A DNA stretch of 64,000 nucleotides from Streptomyces flavofungini (GCF_030388665.1 NZ_CP128846.1:3946001-4010000); one strand, 5' to 3'. Numbered from the stretch's first letter, positions 17,075 through 25,679 are shown. Notes: generated by a model from the letters alone, not told the origin. Numbers and translations are program-made.

Positions 17075-17368
17075 TTACGACTGCGCGGTGCGCGCCGCGT
17101 CGTCCGCGGTGTCCTCCTGCGTGCGGTTCCGCTCCAGTCCCGCCTTGACGTTCTCGACCTTGGCCACGACCTTCTCCGAGGCGCGGTCGCGCTCCTTGCG
17201 CAGCAGGACGAAGCTGATCGGCGCGGAGACCACCAGGGCGAGCAGGGCCACCCAGAGGAGGTTGGAGCCACCGAGGCCGCGCGGCACGACGCCGGTGTAG
17301 ACGAGGCCCCAGACGACCAAGAAGCAGCCCGCGAAGACCCCGAGGCGCATCAGCGTGTAGCGGAGCAT
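17075..17368 (-). CDS. DUF4229 small membrane protein
   Basis: Protein of 97 residues with two transmembrane helices (MRLGVFAGCFLVVWGLVYTG and LLWVALLALVVSAPISFVLL) and a charged cytoplasmic tail (LRKERDRASEKVVAKVENVK). This matches the actinobacterial DUF4229 pattern. It lies downstream of mqnE on the same strand with a 169-bp gap, the usual neighbourhood of this family in Streptomyces. GGAAGAG precedes the ATG. Role unknown; membrane context near menaquinone genes is suggestive only. Confidence 0.8.
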   Translation of the reverse strand: MLRYTLMRLGVFAGCFLVVWGLVYTGVVPRGLGGSNLLWVALLALVVSAPISFVLLRKERDRASEKVVAKVENVKAGLERNRTQEDTADDAARTAQS

Positions 17369-17537
17369 GTCAATCCACTCTTCCGTTCCGAAATAGCCCG
17401 AGAGTGCTCGAGCGGGACGAGCCCTTCCAGTGAAGCACGGAGCCCTGCCCGGGCCGGAGGGGGGTGCGCCCACCGTCCCACCGCTGCCGCGGCTGTCCCA
17501 CCGCCACCGCGGCCGGACGGTCGCGACCCCGGCCCGG

Positions 17538-18701
17538 TCAGAGGCGCATCGGCTGGGGGGACTCGCGCAGCGCCGGGTCGGGACCGGCGTACTCGCGGAT
17601 CGTCTCGTAGCGGGTGTTGCGCTCGACCGGCCGGAACCCCGCCTCGCGGATGAGGTCGAGCAGGTCGTCGCGGGTCAGCTTGTTCGGCGTGCCGAAGTTG
17701 TCCGCGTCGTGCGTGATCTTGTACTCGACGACGGACCCGTCCATGTCGTCCGCGCCGTGCTGGAGGGCGAGCTGGGCGGTCGCGACGCCGTGCATGACCC
17801 AGAAGACCTTGACGTGCGGCACGTTGTCGAAGAGCAGCCGGGAGACGGCGAAGGTCTTGAGGGCCTCGGCCCCGGAGGCCATCTTCGTCCGGGCCTGCAG
17901 CTTGTTGCGGACCTTGCCGTCCTTCATGTCGACGAAGTCGTGCTGGTAGCGCAGCGGGATGAAGACCTGGAAGCCGCCGGTCTCGTCCTGCAGCTCGCGC
18001 AGCCGAAGGACGTGGTCGACGCGGTGGCGGGGCTCCTCGATGTGCCCGTACAGCATGGTGGAGGGGGTCTTGAGCCCCTTCTCGTGGGCGAGCCGGTGGA
18101 TCCGGGACCAGTCCTCCCAGTGGGTGCGGTGGTCCACGATGTGCTGCCGGACCTCCCAGTCGAAGATCTCGGCGCCACCGCCGGTCAGCGACTCCAGGCC
18201 GGCGTCGATGAGCTCGTCGAGGATCTCCGAGGCGCTGAGCCCGGAGATGGTCTCGAAGTGGTGGATCTCGGTGGCCGTGAAGGCCTTGAGGGAGACGTCC
18301 GGCAGCGCGGCCTTCAGCTCGCGCAGGGAGCGCGGGTAGTAGCGCCACGGCAGGTTCGGGTGCAGCCCGTTGACGATGTGCAGCTCGGTGAGGTTCTCGC
18401 CCTCCATCGCCTTGGCGAGCCGGACGGCCTCCTCGATGCGCATCGTGTACGCGTCCTTCTCGCCCGGCTTGCGCTGGAAGGAGCAGTAGGCGCAGGAGGC
18501 GGTGCACACGTTCGTCATGTTGAGGTGACGGTTGACGTTGAAGTGCACGACGTCGCCGTTCTTGCGGGTGCGCACCTCGTGGGCGAGACCGCCGAGCCAG
18601 GCCAGGTCGTCGGACTCGTACAGGGCGATCCCGTCCTCACGGGACAGCCGCTCGCCGGAGCGGACCTTGTCCTCAAGATCGCGCTTGAGCCCTGCGTCCA
18701 T
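17538..18701 (-). CDS. mqnE: Aminofutalosine synthase MqnE (radical SAM)
   Basis: Radical-SAM enzyme of the futalosine menaquinone pathway that joins a SAM-derived adenosyl radical to the MqnA product (3-[(1-carboxyvinyl)oxy]benzoate) to give 6-amino-6-deoxyfutalosine. The CxxxCxxC cluster motif is CTASCAYC near residue 68. Family blocks include LHIVNGLHPNLPWRYY (near 118), ETLTGGGAEIF-type sequence (SLTGGGAEIFDWEV near 168) and VFWVMHG (near 305). Length 387 matches the family. GAGG precedes the ATG. The neighbouring UbiD/UbiA/UbiX-type genes complete a menaquinone cluster. Confidence 0.96.
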   Translation of the reverse strand: MDAGLKRDLEDKVRSGERLSREDGIALYESDDLAWLGGLAHEVRTRKNGDVVHFNVNRHLNMTNVCTASCAYCSFQRKPGEKDAYTMRIEEAVRLAKAMEGENLTELHIVNGLHPNLPWRYYPRSLRELKAALPDVSLKAFTATEIHHFETISGLSASEILDELIDAGLESLTGGGAEIFDWEVRQHIVDHRTHWEDWSRIHRLAHEKGLKTPSTMLYGHIEEPRHRVDHVLRLRELQDETGGFQVFIPLRYQHDFVDMKDGKVRNKLQARTKMASGAEALKTFAVSRLLFDNVPHVKVFWVMHGVATAQLALQHGADDMDGSVVEYKITHDADNFGTPNKLTRDDLLDLIREAGFRPVERNTRYETIREYAGPDPALRESPQPMRL

Positions 18702-18806
18702 TGCCGTACCTCTTGTTTTCTCCGACGACCTGCGACAGACCCGACCAACCGTACTCGCCCCGCCCGGCGGGCCTCAGCTGCCCCCACCGCGGCGCGCGGT
18801 CACCCC

Positions 18807-19262
18807 CTAGACCTCCTCGGGCAGCTCCCCGACCCGGTTCTCCCACTTCGTGGAGAGCACGATCGTGGTCCGCGTCCGCGAGACGCCCTTGGTGCCGCTG
18901 AGGCGGCGGATGGTCTTCTCCAGGCCGTCCACGTCGGAGGCCCGCACCTTGAGCATGTACGAGTCGTCGCCCGCGATGAACCAGCAGTCCTCGATCTCGT
19001 GCAGGTCCCGCAGGCGCCGCGCCACGTCCTCGTGGTCGGCGGCGTCGGACAGCGAGATGCCGATCAGCGCGGTGACGCCGAGGCCGAGGGACGCGGAGTC
19101 GACCGTCGCGCGGTAGCCGGTGATGACGCCGGCCGCCTCCAGGCGGTTGATGCGGTCGGTGACGCTGGGGCCGGAGAGGCCGACGAGGCGCCCGAGCTCG
19201 GCGTAGGAGGCGCGGCCGTTCTCGCGCAGAGCCTGGATGAGCTGCCTGTCCACGGCGTCCAT
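18807..19262 (-). CDS. Lrp/AsnC-family transcriptional regulator
   Basis: Regulator of 151 residues. An N-terminal winged helix-turn-helix (DAVDRQLIQALRENGRASYAELGRLVGLSGPSVTDRINRLEAAGVI) is followed by the RAM/AsnC ligand-binding domain (residues 65-150), with the conserved AGDDSYMLKVRA. The family senses amino acids or related metabolites as octamers. It sits upstream of mqnE on the same strand (105-bp gap) and divergent from the small 19403 gene. Whether it controls the menaquinone genes is open. Confidence 0.9.
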   Translation of the reverse strand: MDAVDRQLIQALRENGRASYAELGRLVGLSGPSVTDRINRLEAAGVITGYRATVDSASLGLGVTALIGISLSDAADHEDVARRLRDLHEIEDCWFIAGDDSYMLKVRASDVDGLEKTIRRLSGTKGVSRTRTTIVLSTKWENRVGELPEEV

Positions 19263-19402
19263 AGGTCGAAGCCTTTCATTATTTAGCGTTTTTCCGAGTC
19301 TACGTGTAGAATCTAAGGCGTAACAGGGTCCAGCCCCTGTGAATCTTTCGGAAACTCAGCCGATCAACGATGATCCTTCGAACTTCAGGAGAGTGTTTCC
19401 CC

Positions 19403-19534
19403 GTGTACACGATCGAGATGGCCTACGCCCGTATGCGCGAGCTGCAGGACCTGGCCAACCGCTCGCGTGCCCACCAGGCCCCGACCGCCGCGCGCAAGGC
19501 GAGCAAGAAGCCGCGCGCCGCGAAGAAGCGCTAA
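19403..19534 (+). CDS. Small basic protein (43 aa) between Lrp regulator and ubiX
   Basis: Short ORF from GTG 19403 with AGGAGAG eight to nine bases upstream. It encodes an amphipathic start (YTIEMAYARMRELQDLANRS) and a lysine/arginine-rich tail (ARKASKKPRAAKKR). Third-position G/C bias is normal for the genome, supporting real coding. It overlaps the ubiX stop tail to tail by four bases (19531-19534). The basic tail suggests nucleic-acid or ribosome association; no family is recognised. Confidence 0.7.
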   Translation: MYTIEMAYARMRELQDLANRSRAHQAPTAARKASKKPRAAKKR

Positions 19535-20259
19535 GCGCCACCGGAGCCGCCCTCGGCCGGCCGGGAGCCACCCGCTCCCGACGCCCCGCCGAGTTCGCCC
19601 TCCCACCGGCGGTACAGCCCGTGCGGCACCCCCGCCGCGTCGAGCACCCGCCCGGCGACGAAGTCCACCAGATCCTGGATGTGCGTCGCCCCCGCGTAGA
19701 ACGCCGGAGAGGCGGGCAGCACGATCGCGCCCGCCTCGTCCAGGCCCACCAGGTGCTTCAACGTCTGCCCGTTCAGCGGGGTCTCCCGCACGCAGACGAC
19801 CAGCCGCCGCCGCTCCTTGAGCGTCACGCTCGCCGAGCGCTGCAGCAGGTCCTTCGAGAGCCCGAGCGCCACCCCGGCCACGCACGCCGTGGACGCCGGG
19901 ACGATCAGCATCCCCTTCGTCGCGTACGACCCCGACGAGGGACCCGCCGCGAGATCACCCGCGGCCCAGTACCGCACGTCGTCCGTGTTCACCCGGAACG
20001 TCCCGGGCTTGCCGTCGGCGCCGCGCGCCAGCCACTCGCCGAGGTCGCCTTGCCAGTGCGCGTCCCGGAACGAGATGCCCGTCTCGTCGAGCAGCGTAAG
20101 CCGCGAGGCCCGCGACACCACGAGGTCCACGCTCTCCCCCGCGGCGAGCAGCCCCCGCAGGACCGAAGCGGCGTACGGCGTACCGGACGCGCCGGACACC
20201 CCCACGATCCAAGGCCTACGCTGCGTATCTCCTGCATTCACACTGTGAAGCCTATCCAT
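19531..20259 (-). CDS. ubiX: UbiX-family flavin prenyltransferase (MqnM)
   Basis: Makes prenylated FMN, the cofactor of the UbiD-family decarboxylase encoded two genes upstream. The protein of 242 residues carries the UbiX signatures: VGVSGASGTPYAASVLRGL (near residue 20), the flavin/phosphate part VPASTACVAGVALGLSKDLLQRSASVTLKERRRLVVCVRETPLN (near 120-160, read as consecutive family motifs) and IVLPASPAFY (near 180). The Gly/Ser-rich tail is not conserved. The assigned ATG 20259 lies just upstream of a 13-bp palindrome within the first codons. Gap to mqnP is 26 bases, so it is the third gene of an mqnL-mqnP-ubiX operon. Confidence 0.92.
   Translation of the reverse strand: MDRLHSVNAGDTQRRPWIVGVSGASGTPYAASVLRGLLAAGESVDLVVSRASRLTLLDETGISFRDAHWQGDLGEWLARGADGKPGTFRVNTDDVRYWAAGDLAAGPSSGSYATKGMLIVPASTACVAGVALGLSKDLLQRSASVTLKERRRLVVCVRETPLNGQTLKHLVGLDEAGAIVLPASPAFYAGATHIQDLVDFVAGRVLDAAGVPHGLYRRWEGELGGASGAGGSRPAEGGSGGA
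20237..20249. promoter_or_regulatory. 13-bp palindrome near the ubiX start
   Basis: TTCACA-C-TGTGAA is a perfect palindrome with a one-base centre. It overlaps the annotated fourth to eighth codons of ubiX. It could be an operator if translation really starts at the later GTG within it. Confidence 0.35.
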
Positions 20260-20285
20260 GGGCGCCCGCGCCCGCCCACGGCCCG

Positions 20286-21188
20286 TCAGACAGTCAGGCC
20301 GCGGACGAGCAGGTCGAGCAGGGCGCAGGCGAAGAGTGCGATCCCGATGAAGCCGTTGACCTGGAAGAAGGCGCGGTTGAGGCGGGAGAGGTCGTGCGGC
20401 CGCACGATGCTGTGTTCGTAGAGGAAGGCACCCGCGACGACGACGAGGCCGAGCCAGAAGAACGCGCCCGCGCCGGTCTCCACGCCGTACCAGACGAACA
20501 GCGCCGTGGTGACGAAGTGGCAGCCGCGCGCGCCCCGGATGGCGGCGGGGATGCCGAAGCGCGCGGGCACGGACATGACGCCGACCTCGCGGTCGGTGTC
20601 CACGTCCTGGCAGGCGTAGATCAGGTCGAAGCCGCCGATCCACACCCCCACCGCGAGCCCCAGGATGACGGCCGTCCACGACCACTCGCCGGTGATCGCG
20701 AGCCAGGCGCCGATCGGGCCCATGGCCTGCGCGATGCCGAGGATGGCCTGCGGGAAGTTCGTGAACCGCTTGCCGTACGGGTAGACGACCATCGGGATCA
20801 CGGCGATCGGCGCGAGCGCCAGGCACAGCGGGTTCAGGAGCGCGGCGGAGCCCAGGAACACCACGACCGCGATCAGCGCGCCGGTCCAGGCCGACTTCAC
20901 GGTGACGGCGCCGGTGACCAGTTCGCGGTGCGCGGTGCGCGGATTGCGGGCGTCGATCTCCCGGTCGATGATCCGGTTCGCGGCCATGGCGAACGTCCGC
21001 AGGCCGACCATGCAGATCGTCACGAGCAGCAGCCGGCCCCAGTGGATGTTCTTGTCCCACTGGAACATCGCGGTCAGGGCGGCGATGTAGGCGAAGGGCA
21101 GCGCGAAGACCGAGTGTTCGATCATGACGAGGCGCAGGAACGCCCTCGTACGGCCCGGCTGCGGCAGCGCGGCGGAAGCGGAACTCAC
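20286..21188 (-). CDS. mqnP: UbiA-like polyprenyltransferase MqnP (menaquinone biosynthesis)
   Basis: Integral membrane prenyltransferase of 300 residues that attaches the isoprenoid chain to the naphthoquinone precursor in the futalosine pathway. The two Asp-rich UbiA motifs are visible: NRIIDREIDARNPRTAHR (first motif, near residue 72) and DVDTDREVGVMSVPARFG (second motif, near 195). About eight hydrophobic helices surround them. The GTG start at 21188 overlaps the UbiD-like gene stop as GTGA, indicating coupling. Confidence 0.93.
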   Translation of the reverse strand: MSSASAALPQPGRTRAFLRLVMIEHSVFALPFAYIAALTAMFQWDKNIHWGRLLLVTICMVGLRTFAMAANRIIDREIDARNPRTAHRELVTGAVTVKSAWTGALIAVVVFLGSAALLNPLCLALAPIAVIPMVVYPYGKRFTNFPQAILGIAQAMGPIGAWLAITGEWSWTAVILGLAVGVWIGGFDLIYACQDVDTDREVGVMSVPARFGIPAAIRGARGCHFVTTALFVWYGVETGAGAFFWLGLVVVAGAFLYEHSIVRPHDLSRLNRAFFQVNGFIGIALFACALLDLLVRGLTV

Positions 21189-22636
21189 AGGCCGTACTCC
21201 CTCCAGCGGCGGTCGACTTTCGCCGCCGTCTCGGGATCGGACTCGACCATGTCGGGCCAGCCTCCGTCCCGCGTGTAGCCCTCCTCGGGCCACTTCTTCG
21301 TCGCGTCGATGCCCGCCTTGCCGCCCCAGAACTGCTGGTACGAGGCGTGGTCGAGGTGGTCGACGGGGCCTTCGACGACGCTCAGGTCACGGGCGTAGTC
21401 CGTGTTGCCCAGCGCCCGCCACGCCACCTCGTGCAGATCGTGCACGTCGCAGTCGGAGTCCACGACCACGATCAGCTTGGTCAAGGACATCATGTGCGCG
21501 CCCCAGATCGCGTGCATGACCTTCTGGGCGTGCTTCGGGTACTTCTTGTCGATCGCGACGATCGCGCAGTTGTGGAAACCGCCCGCCTCGGGCAGGTGGT
21601 AGTCCACGATGTCCGGCACGATGATCTTGAGGAGGGGGAGGAAGAACCGCTCCGTCGCCCGGCCGAGGGGGCCGTCCTCCGTCGGCGGACGGCCGACGAC
21701 GATCGACTGGAGCAGCGGCCGCTTGCGCATCGTCACGCAGTCGATGGTCAGCGCCGGGAACGGCTCCTGCGGCGTGTAGAAGCCGGTGTGGTCGCCGAAA
21801 GGACCCTCCGGCAGCATCTCGCCCGGCTCCAGCCAGCCCTCGATGACGACCTCCGCCTGCGCGGGCACCTGCAACGGCACCGTCTTGCAGTCGACCATCT
21901 CGACGCGCTTGCCCTGGAGGAAGCCCGCGAACAGGTACTCGTCGATGTCGCCGGGCAGCGGGGCGGTGGACGCGTACGTCACGGCGGGCGGGCACCCGAA
22001 GGCGATCGCGACCGGCAGCCGCTCCCCCCGCCGGGCCGCCACCTGGTAGTGGTTCCGGCTGTCCTTGTGGATCTGCCAGTGCATGCCGATGGTGCGCTTG
22101 TCGTGGCGCTGGAGGCGGTAGAGCCCGAGGTTGCGGACGCCGCTCTCGGGGTCCTTGGTGTGGGTGAGGCCCAGGTTGAAGAAGGACCCGCCGTCCTTCG
22201 GCCAGGTGAAGAGGGCCGGGAGCCGGTCCAGGTCCACGTCGTCGCCGGTGAGGACGACCTCGTGCACCGGCGCGTCCTTCACCTTCTTCGGCGGTACGTG
22301 CGCCATCGCGCCGAGCTTGCCGAAGGCCTCGCGGACGCCCACGAAGCCGTGCGGCAGCTCCGGCTTGAGCAGACCGCCGATCTTCTCGCTGATCTCGCCG
22401 TACGACTTCAGGCCGAGGGCCTTGAGCAGTCGGCGGTCCGTGCCGAACACGTTCATCGCAAGGGGCATCGCACTGCCCTTGACGTTCTCGAACAGCAGCG
22501 CCGGGCCGCCCGCCTTCTGCACCCGGTCGACGATCTCGCCGACCTCCAGATACGGGTCGACCTCGGCCTTGATGCGCTTGAGATCGCCCTCGCGCTCCAG
22601 GGCCCGGAGCAGAGAGCGGAGATCGTCATAAGCCAT
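21185..22636 (-). CDS. mqnL: Menaquinone biosynthesis decarboxylase MqnL (UbiD family)
   Basis: prenyl-FMN-dependent decarboxylase acting on 1,4-dihydroxy-6-naphthoate-type intermediates in the futalosine route. Length is 483 residues. UbiD blocks seen: MAYDDLRSLLRALEREGDL at the N-terminus, QRHDKRTIGMHWQIHKDSRNHY (near 155-175), and the metal/prFMN-binding Glu region EGPFGDHTGFYTPQEPFPAL (near 275). The C-terminus is EYGL. It is the first gene of the mqnL-mqnP-ubiX operon and is divergent from the PLDc_N gene at 22725. Confidence 0.93.
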   Translation of the reverse strand: MAYDDLRSLLRALEREGDLKRIKAEVDPYLEVGEIVDRVQKAGGPALLFENVKGSAMPLAMNVFGTDRRLLKALGLKSYGEISEKIGGLLKPELPHGFVGVREAFGKLGAMAHVPPKKVKDAPVHEVVLTGDDVDLDRLPALFTWPKDGGSFFNLGLTHTKDPESGVRNLGLYRLQRHDKRTIGMHWQIHKDSRNHYQVAARRGERLPVAIAFGCPPAVTYASTAPLPGDIDEYLFAGFLQGKRVEMVDCKTVPLQVPAQAEVVIEGWLEPGEMLPEGPFGDHTGFYTPQEPFPALTIDCVTMRKRPLLQSIVVGRPPTEDGPLGRATERFFLPLLKIIVPDIVDYHLPEAGGFHNCAIVAIDKKYPKHAQKVMHAIWGAHMMSLTKLIVVVDSDCDVHDLHEVAWRALGNTDYARDLSVVEGPVDHLDHASYQQFWGGKAGIDATKKWPEEGYTRDGGWPDMVESDPETAAKVDRRWREYGL

Positions 22637-22724
22637 GCGGTCAAGTATCGGTCACCGGCTACCCTGGCCAGGTCACCGGGTGCGCCCGGCGCCCGCACTC
22701 CACTTCCCGGGGGATCTTCGACAC

Positions 22725-23027
22725 ATGCTCAGGTATCTGCCGTTCCTGCTGGTCCTGGCCGTGTGGATCTACGCCTTCATCGACGTCCTGAACACACCCG
22801 AGAAGGAAGTCCGACACCTCCCGAAGGTGGTGTGGGTCATCATCGTGCTCCTCTTCGGGGAGGTGCTGCTCGGGCCGATCGCGTGGTTCGTCACCGGCAA
22901 GAAGCGGGCTGCGGCCGGGCGGGGGGACGTTCGGGGTGGGCGGCGCGGGGGCTGGGTCGCCCCCGACGACAACCCCGACTTCCTCAAGGGCCTGGAGAAG
23001 GACCGCGACCCCCGCGACGAAGCCTGA
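22725..23027 (+). CDS. PLDc_N (phospholipase D-nuclease N-terminal) domain membrane protein
   Basis: Protein of 100 residues with two transmembrane segments (LPFLLVLAVWIYAFIDVL and VVWVIIVLLFGEVLLGPIAWFV) forming the PLDc_N unit found at the N-terminus of cardiolipin synthases. The soluble tail contains PDDNPDFLKGLEKDRDPRDE, a conserved end in Streptomyces versions. No catalytic HKD domain follows, so it is a stand-alone membrane anchor of unknown function. Confidence 0.85.
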   Translation: MLRYLPFLLVLAVWIYAFIDVLNTPEKEVRHLPKVVWVIIVLLFGEVLLGPIAWFVTGKKRAAAGRGDVRGGRRGGWVAPDDNPDFLKGLEKDRDPRDEA

Positions 23028-23039
23028 CCGGCGTTCCCC

Positions 23040-23330
23040 ATGGGGGCTCCGCCCCCGCTCCCCCCCTTTCGCCGCTCCGCGCCTCGTCCTCAATCGCCGG
23101 ACGGGCTCTCCCCCACCCGCCCGCCCGAACTTGCACCAACAGACCAAAGCCCGGCCCCGCAGCACCTCTCCGGCCCGCCCCAGCGCCTTCAGGCCGACCT
23201 CAGCTGCATCTCAGCCCGTCCGGCGTTTGAGGACGAGCGCGCAGCGCGATCGGCGGCGGACCGTCCCACCCCGCACGGGACACCCACCCCCTGGGGTCCA
23301 GGGGCAGAGCCCCGGTTTCGGAGAAGGGGC
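23040..23330. repeat. Interspersed Streptomyces-type intergenic repeats (inverted pair)
   Basis: This 290-bp gene-free stretch holds a degenerate inverted pair. CCTCGTCCTCAATCGCCGGA (from about 23083) and TCCGGCGTTTGAGGACGAGC (from about 23219) face each other. Further on lies CCCCTGGGGTCCAGGGGCAG, near 23290. All are variants of short repeats that recur across Streptomyces genomes. They can form a large RNA hairpin; I see no ORF of coding character here. Confidence 0.7.
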
Positions 23331-23365
23331 GGGACTGGGGCGTCCCACGCGGGCAGCATGAGGGC

Positions 23366-24298
23366 ATGACGATCCCCACGATCGACCTGCGGCCCTGGCT
23401 CTCCGACGACCCGGACACGCGTGCGCGGATGGCCGCCGAGGTCAGGGAGACGATCGACGAAGCGCTCCGCACGGCGGGCTTCCTGCTGGTGAAGGGCCAC
23501 GGCGTGGACCCGGGCCTACGGTCCGCCATCCGCCAGGAGGCCCGCGCCTTCTTCCACCTCCCACCCCCCACCAAAGAGCGCTACGCCGTGAAGGTGGGCA
23601 GCCGCGGCTGGCTCGGCCCCGGCGCGGAGGCCAACAGCTACGCGGAGGGCGCCGCCTCCCCGCCCGACCTGAAGGAGTCCCTCTCCTTCGCCGCGGACAC
23701 CCCCACCGGCGACCCGAAGGTCGACGCGGAGTGGTTCGCCCCCAACACCTGGCCCCGGGAGACCCCCGGCCTGCGCGCCGACGTGGAGACGTACCTCGCC
23801 CGCATGCGGGCCCTCTCCGACGCGATCCTGGAACTCCTCGCCGTCGTCCTCGGCGAACCGGAGGACTTCTTCACCCGGCACACGAACAACCCCACCTGGG
23901 GCTTCAACATCAACTGGTACCCCGGCAGGGACGTACTCGGCGATCCGGAGCCGGGCCAGTTCCGCATCGGCCCGCACACGGACTTCGGCACGGTCACGGT
24001 CCTCGACCGGCAGGCGGGCCGCGGCGGCCTGCAGGTGTTCACGGACGCCGAGGGCTGGCAGGACGCGCCGCACGACCCGGAGGCGTTCACCATCAACGTC
24101 GGTGACCTGATGGCGCGTTGGACGTCGGGCCGCTGGCGCTCGGGCCGCCACCGCGTGCTCCCACCTCCGGCGGACGCCCCGGCGGAGGAGCTGATGTCGC
24201 TGGTGTACTTCTACGAGTGCGACCCGGGCACGGACGTGCGCGGCACGGACTCGCACGTGTATCTGCGGGCGCAGTTGGACGCGATCACGGTGGACTAG
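23366..24298 (+). CDS. 2-oxoglutarate/Fe(II)-dependent dioxygenase, isopenicillin N synthase-like
   Basis: Cytosolic oxygenase of 310 residues with the two-domain IPNS/flavanone layout: an N-terminal DIOX_N part (IPTIDLRPWL at the start, AGFLLVKGHGVD near residue 40) and a C-terminal double-stranded beta-helix. Iron ligands are H and D in GPHTDFGTVTV (near 205) and H in RSGRHRVLPP (near 265). The usual 2OG-binding RxS is replaced by RHRV followed by LPPP, so the co-substrate site looks altered. It has its own promoter region after the repeat block. Substrate unknown. Confidence 0.88.
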   Translation: MTIPTIDLRPWLSDDPDTRARMAAEVRETIDEALRTAGFLLVKGHGVDPGLRSAIRQEARAFFHLPPPTKERYAVKVGSRGWLGPGAEANSYAEGAASPPDLKESLSFAADTPTGDPKVDAEWFAPNTWPRETPGLRADVETYLARMRALSDAILELLAVVLGEPEDFFTRHTNNPTWGFNINWYPGRDVLGDPEPGQFRIGPHTDFGTVTVLDRQAGRGGLQVFTDAEGWQDAPHDPEAFTINVGDLMARWTSGRWRSGRHRVLPPPADAPAEELMSLVYFYECDPGTDVRGTDSHVYLRAQLDAITVD

Positions 24299-24344
24299 CG
24301 GGGACGGGCCGAGCGTCCCCCTCGGCCCGGCAGTCCACCACCGG

Positions 24345-24448
24345 TCAGTCCCCGCGCAGCACCAGTTCGAGCAACCCCGGAAAACGCGCGTCGAACTCCT
24401 CCCGCCCCAGCCGGTTGACCCGCCGCGCCCCCTCGTCCCGCTGCTCGA
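24345..24448 (-). pseudogene. Remnant of an ArsR-family regulator (C-terminus only)
   Basis: Only about 35 C-terminal residues remain: LEQRDEGARRVNRLGREEF then DARFPGLLELVLRGD and stop. The stretch closely resembles the end of the intact ArsR regulator at 58822-59169 in this window (RDEGTRRLNRLRRTDL, NRFPGLLDLV). The helix-turn-helix half is missing. The break point is about 24440-24450, where sequence becomes an N-terminally truncated oxidoreductase on the other strand. Confidence 0.75.
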
Positions 24449-25103
24449 GGTCGGCCGGGTACGCGCGGGCGAGACGGTCCTGGTGCAGGGCGCGGCCGGC
24501 GGGGTCGGCACCGTGGCCGGGCAGTTGGGGAAGGCGGCGGGGGCCAGGGTGTTCGGGGTGGTGTCGAGTGCGGCGAAGGCCGCGTACGCGCGCGAGTACG
24601 GCTACGACGAGGTGTTCGTCGGCGACGGCTTCGCCGAGGCGGCCCGCGCGGCCACCGGCGGCCGGGGCGTGGACCTCGTCCTCGACCCGGTCGGCGGCGA
24701 CACGTTCCGCGCGGGCCTGGCGGCGCTCGCGGTCTTCGGCCGCCTCGTCTCCTTCGGCAACGCGAGCTCCGCCGAGCCGTAGCGGCTGGGGCAGACCGAG
24801 CTGTACCCGGGGGCGCGGTCGGTGTCCGGGTTCTCGATCCTGACGCTGGCCCAGACGGCGCCCGAGGTGCTGCGGGAGCTCGCCGGGCGCGCCTTCCGCA
24901 CGGTCGCCGACGGCACCGTGAAGCTGCCGGTCACCGCCGAGTTCCCGCTGGCTGAGGCCGCGCGGGCGCACGAGCTGATGGGCGGCCGCACGACGACGGG
25001 CAAGCTGCTGCTGCGCGTCGACGAGGCGGTCGGGGCCGACCGGGTCCACGGCGGTCAGGTCCACGGCGACCAGCAGCAGCCGACGACGACCGGCGGCAAC
25101 TAG
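24440..25103 (+). pseudogene. Truncated zinc-type quinone oxidoreductase with internal stop
   Basis: Remnant of an MDR-family NADPH:quinone reductase. The preserved part starts just before the nucleotide-binding motif (GETVLVQGAAGGVGTVAGQLGKAAG) and continues through GRGVDLVLDPVGGDTFRAGL. A TAG at 24780-24782 then interrupts the frame after NASSAEP. The same frame resumes with GARSVSGFSILTLAQTAPEVL to KLLLRVDEAVG, so it is one gene with a nonsense mutation. The catalytic N-terminal domain is absent. The 3' end touches the convergent SRPBCC gene. Decayed and non-functional. Confidence 0.85.
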
Positions 25104-25627
25104 TCGTAGCTGCGCCGCAGTTCCCGGAACCGCTCCGGACTCCACGTCGACCAGTCCACCGGCCGCCCGGCCAGCGCCCGCGCCAAGTACTCGAAGTGCT
25201 GGTGCCACCCGGCCAGGCTGTCCCGCCGCAGCGAGTCGTCGCCGACCACCTCGTTGGTGAACCGCAGCGTCGTCCGCCCGGTGCCCGCGGGCTCCAGGTG
25301 GAAGCGGCACCGCCCGTGCAGGTCGACCGTGTACTCGGCGACGACGTCCGGGTCCCACGCGGTGATGTGCCCCGCGTGCGTGACCGACGCCGGGTCGGCG
25401 GCGTTCAGCCAGCGCAGGGTCACCGCCCCGCCGAGCCTCGGCTCGAACACGTCGGCGGCGGCGAGCCACCCCGGCAGTCCCTCCGGGGTGGCCACCGCCG
25501 CCCACACCTCCTCGGCCGGGTGGGGCAGGGTCAGCGTCCAGTGCAGCGTGTGCGTGTCCCCCCGTGTCCGGCTCGTCCCGTGTGCGATGGCTTCGCCGCT
25601 TCCGGCAGCTTCGTTGCTTTCGGTCAT
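25100..25627 (-). CDS. SRPBCC-family protein (AHSA1-like)
   Basis: Protein of about 175 residues with the START/Bet v1-like fold signature: HWTLTLPHPAEEVWAAVATPEGLPGWLA near the start, then GGAVTLRWLNAADPASVTHAGHITAWDPDVVAEYT, and the C-terminal helix AGWHQHFEYLARALAGRPVDW. Such proteins bind small hydrophobic ligands; AHSA1-like ones often pair with ArsR regulators, and an ArsR remnant lies 650 bases away. The start MTESNEAAG (ATG 25627) is preferred over an earlier in-frame start. Its stop overlaps the oxidoreductase pseudogene by four bases. Confidence 0.85.
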   Translation of the reverse strand: MTESNEAAGSGEAIAHGTSRTRGDTHTLHWTLTLPHPAEEVWAAVATPEGLPGWLAAADVFEPRLGGAVTLRWLNAADPASVTHAGHITAWDPDVVAEYTVDLHGRCRFHLEPAGTGRTTLRFTNEVVGDDSLRRDSLAGWHQHFEYLARALAGRPVDWSTWSPERFRELRRSYD

Positions 25628-25679
25628 GGGCCCAGACTCACGCACACGCCCGCCGGGGTCACGTACCCGGCGGCTCCCG

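Noticed and set aside
19531..21060. 509-residue frame containing ubiX
   Set aside because: The upstream half is an off-frame reading of mqnP. The UbiX domain starts near 20259.
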